From Azorinus chamasolen (taxonomy: Eukaryota > Mollusca > Bivalvia > Cardiida > Solecurtidae), in NCBI GenBank assembly GCA_963576725.1, contig OY755241.1, positions 74,809,001 to 74,873,000 of the forward strand: a stretch of DNA of 64,000 nt, read 5' to 3'. Positions 61,353 through 64,000 of the stretch are shown in pieces (within the stretch, counting starts at the first letter, position 1; each line of letters opens with the position of its first letter). The translations under genes were made by a program, and so were the position numbers. The notes under the pieces were generated by a model that was given only the letters and a program-made list of their open reading frames with translations, was not told the DNA's origin and searched no databases.

Positions 61353-61510
61353 TGTCTCATCAGGATCTGTACTATTTACAAGTTGATTGTGCAACCAGTG
61401 CACTCTACAGCAGTGATTGCATAGCAAAATACTTGTACACAGTGAAGATATATGTAATTATACAACAGAGCATGGGTAAAGAAGGAGAAATTCAGCAAGA
61501 GAAGGGTTAA
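61353..61510. mobile_element. Truncated TTAA-ended MITE (piggyBac-like)
   Basis: Right part only: TGTCTCATCAGGATCTGTAC through to GCAAGAGAAGGGTTAA. The left end is missing. Confidence 0.75.
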
Positions 61511-61851
61511 ACCTGAAAGAGATTTCTTTTGATACCTTTGTGAACAGAATAGACATTTCATATAGGAGTCGTCTAATCAGGATATGTAGTTTGCTTTTTG
61601 AATTATGTAGATCTAGTTATACAGTTTCCAAGATAGACAATTTATATACTTGGCCTATGTCATTTTATAAACCCTATTTAATATGCATGATCTTATTATT
61701 TGTAATATTTATATTCATAGCAGAATGGTTAATAAGAGATTATTTTTCACGTTTTCATTAACCAAGAGCAAAGCGGACATTTTTCGAGTCAAACATTATT
61801 TCTAAGTTTATTTAAGTTTAGTAAGTTAGTTTCTCAATCAACGCATAGACT

Positions 61852-62006
61852 ATACGTACGAGGAACACGCATGATCTTCATTTGGTACAGATGTACGAGT
61901 AACACGTACAATCTTCATTTGGTACAGATGTACGAGCAAACGCATGATTTTCATTTGGTACAGATGTACGAGCAACACGCGCAATCTTCATTTGGTACAG
62001 ATACAA
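61852..62006. repeat. 37-bp tandem repeat, four copies
   Basis: The unit contains TACGAGCAACACGC and ATCTTCATTTGGTACAGATG. Confidence 0.88.
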
Positions 62007-62035
62007 TTGCTATCATAACAAACATATTTGTTTAA

Positions 62036-62250
62036 GAGGCTTCCGTTGCTGAGTGGTCAAGGTCTTCGGTTGGCAATGACTGCATCGGCCTGGGCATTTG
62101 GGTTTTTCATGTGAGAGAAGCCTTTGAAGCTGGCTTATGGTAGGCCGGTGGTTCTGCCGGGCTGTTCTTCTGTGCAACAGACAATGCAATTGTTTAGATG
62201 CTCTTAAAAACGTCCGGGAATTTCCTAAATCTGTAATTAGCTTGACCTCG
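62036..62250 (+). mobile_element. tRNA-derived SINE candidate
   Basis: CTTCCGTTGCTGAGTGGTCA followed by AGGTCTTCGGTTGGCAATG resembles the 5' half of a Leu/Ser-type tRNA (A box GCTGAGTGGTC). A body with GCCGGTGGTTCTGCCGGGC follows. A clear B box is not seen. Confidence 0.5.
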
Positions 62251-62339
62251 AGAAACGGGCGGATACATTATTACCTATGCAAACACTTTGGATCCAGATG
62301 AGATGCAGAGTAATTGGGGTCCAAACTGTTTGATGCTCT

Positions 62340-62940
62340 GTCAATGTCGTTGAAAATAAATGCAAGATAATCAACTGTGACAGCTGAATTTGCTGATATT
62401 TTACTGACACAAGGTTGTTTTAGAAGGCTAAAGGTTAAAGCGAAATTAAACCATCATACGCGCAAACAAGCTAGCAACCAAACAAACAAACGAACAAACA
62501 ACCAAATTTTAATATAGTTGCATAAACTCTGCGATCAAGCTGTAAGGATGGTCTAACTCTACCATCTGGTACAGATGCACTTGCTGTCATAGCAATGGCG
62601 ATTGCGGTCACAGTCAAGTGGGGCGGATTGACAGTCCGATTGTTGTCTGCACACTGCAAGGAAAAATAAATATTTAAATGAAGTATCAAACCAAATATAA
62701 ATGCCGCCCTACATATTCCATCCAAGACACTACCATCGTCAGTACTGTCGGTGTTTTGATTTTTTGCCCATTGCTCTATTTGTCACTTTCAACACATTTT
62801 ATTTCAGAAGGGTAAAAATGAGTAAATCCACTTATCCCACCTCCTACAAGTTTCTAGCTATCCGACCGGTTAAATAACGACGCGTGGACGCCGTGTATTG
62901 TCCATACACTGCCTTCAGCAACCTAATATAAACGTACAAA
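62340..62940. other. Non-coding stretch
   Basis: I see nothing beyond an AAACAAACGAAC-rich patch near 62480. Confidence 0.35.
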
Positions 62941-62949
62941 TATGAGTCA

Positions 62950-63650
62950 TGCAGGAAACACCATACACAAAACAAACAGCCACCCGAACAGCACCACAAT
63001 AATAAGAAAACAGCAAATGTACATAACTATCAATACACAAAAAGAGACGCACAAAAACAAAACAAATAAACAATAGGGGATATGAATGTACCGCCTTGGA
63101 ATGGTCAGTGACAACAGTCACTGGGGGTTTAATCCGGTTTAGGGGCGCCCAACCTCACACTTATTCCATCTCCACCCTAAAAGACAAACAGTGTAAATAA
63201 ACGTATCCCCTCTGTTCTACAACAAACACGATGGCAAACACAGTGGTAAAGTGCATATAGAACGGAAACATATTTAAGTGAATTAAACTGGATTACTCCA
63301 TCGCTAGTGTACTCAATGATTGAGCTGCAACCAGACTAACTGTAGAAAAGAAATAAATGTAAAGACAGAAGCGAGATCCGACAAAGATCCGACGTCCTCC
63401 TTCCGTTTTCAGATTTCAGAGGGCGGCTTCATAGAGTACATGAAAAGAGGGCAGCGTGATTTCTAACTGTAAAAGGGTTGACGACCAGACACGCAGTATG
63501 TTGTATGTTGTAGGATCATATCCATTTTCATTGAAAATTTTAACATGTTTCATGAATAATTTGAGAAAATGGGTATGTCCAATAATTTTACGAAGTTTGT
63601 AAATCACATCACCATAAAATTCCGGATGCGAAGTACCGTGTCACAGGAGT
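62950..63650 (-). mobile_element. Penelope-like element 3' end: RT relic and UTR, subfamily B
   Basis: The minus strand first encodes the end of the RT ORF (IYKLRKIIGHTHFLKLFMKH, about 63607-63520), then decays. The UTR with CTAGTGTACTCAATGATTGA, AACGTATCCCCTCTG, TTTAATCCGGTTTAGG and CCGCCTTGGAATGG follows to about 62950. It keeps the RT-to-UTR order seen at 22080-22440. Confidence 0.68.
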
Positions 63651-64000
63651 GCCTAAAGATTACACTTAAACTTTCAAAAAAGAGAGTTTTCGATAGTAAA
63701 ATTTAGAGAACGTTTTTCTTATTTTATGATATCTATGTTTTTGCTGAAGCAGCTTTTCAGTAAAATAATATTTCGACTGTTGAAATCATCAACCAAAGAT
63801 TAAGCTCTAGCGAAACGAATAATCTCTAGTTATTTGCCACGGAGGCCATACGATTTCTTTGTCTGCGTTTTCCTACGATATATTTTTTGCATCGTAGAAG
63901 TCTACGGGTTGTGATGTTTTTGTTTGCATTATCTACGATCATCGTACAATTATTTGTGTATACTGTTCGGGGCTTATCAGTACGATGACTGAGCGGCGAC
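63651..64000. other. Non-coding right edge
   Basis: No gene or known repeat. Confidence 0.35.

Overview
The window is animal nuclear DNA, most likely from a mollusc and probably a bivalve. This is inferred from the multi-exon gene with GT-AG introns, the density and types of transposable elements (Ty3/gypsy, a Jockey/I-type LINE, a probable Penelope-like element, pogo/Tigger, a Crypton-like recombinase, hairpin MITEs with TA or TTAA ends) and SINE/LINE tails ending in ACTC or ATTC repeats. I see no rRNA, intact tRNA, operon or CRISPR array. Most long open frames belong to mobile elements; one host-type gene is well supported.

Bases 1-16,000 are layered transposons. A pogo/Tigger transposase with a C-terminal PHD finger runs off the left edge. 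At base 997 a minus-strand Ty3/gypsy retrotransposon (998-7904) interrupts it. The retrotransposon has identical 245-bp LTRs and a GAAG target duplication, and the transposase frame resumes at 7909. Between leader and gag the retrotransposon carries an extra ORF with the full SGNH/GDSL-hydrolase catalytic signature. A second, decayed pogo transposase lies at about 9365-11113 on the minus strand. At 12,054-14,119 is a compact LTR-bounded element (198-bp LTRs with one mismatch, primer-binding-like site, polypurine tract, CGGG target duplication) whose only coding content is a helix-hairpin-helix segment and a TatD-family nuclease domain. After it comes a candidate DNA transposon (about 14,361-15,494) with many CCGTGACG subterminal motifs around a PHD-finger ORF.

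Bases 17,000-27,000 hold a nest: a third pogo pseudogene is interrupted by a 5'-truncated LINE, itself interrupted by two short LINE tails with target duplications and by a probable Penelope-like element whose 3' region is folded into an inverted repeat. Bases 27,000-44,500 are repeat-rich and gene-poor: two elements with internal tandem repeats and CTCTTGTT ends, Penelope-type UTR fragments, a Crypton-like tyrosine-recombinase remnant, a fourth pogo pseudogene and a 29-bp minisatellite.

Bases 45,162-58,474 contain a nine-exon plus-strand gene for a 256-residue classical short-chain dehydrogenase/reductase. All splice sites are GT-AG, phases agree, and the Asn-Ser-Tyr-Lys active site is complete. 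Its exons total 771 bases; the introns hold many palindromic MITEs of the TA-ended (pogo-like) and TTAA-ended (piggyBac-like) classes and several minisatellites. From 58,475 to the end there are only repeats, SINE fragments and a third Penelope-like 3' end.

The most notable observations are the LTR element carrying TatD and HhH domains, the SGNH-hydrolase ORF in the gypsy element, and the palindromic MITE families beside several decayed pogo transposases.
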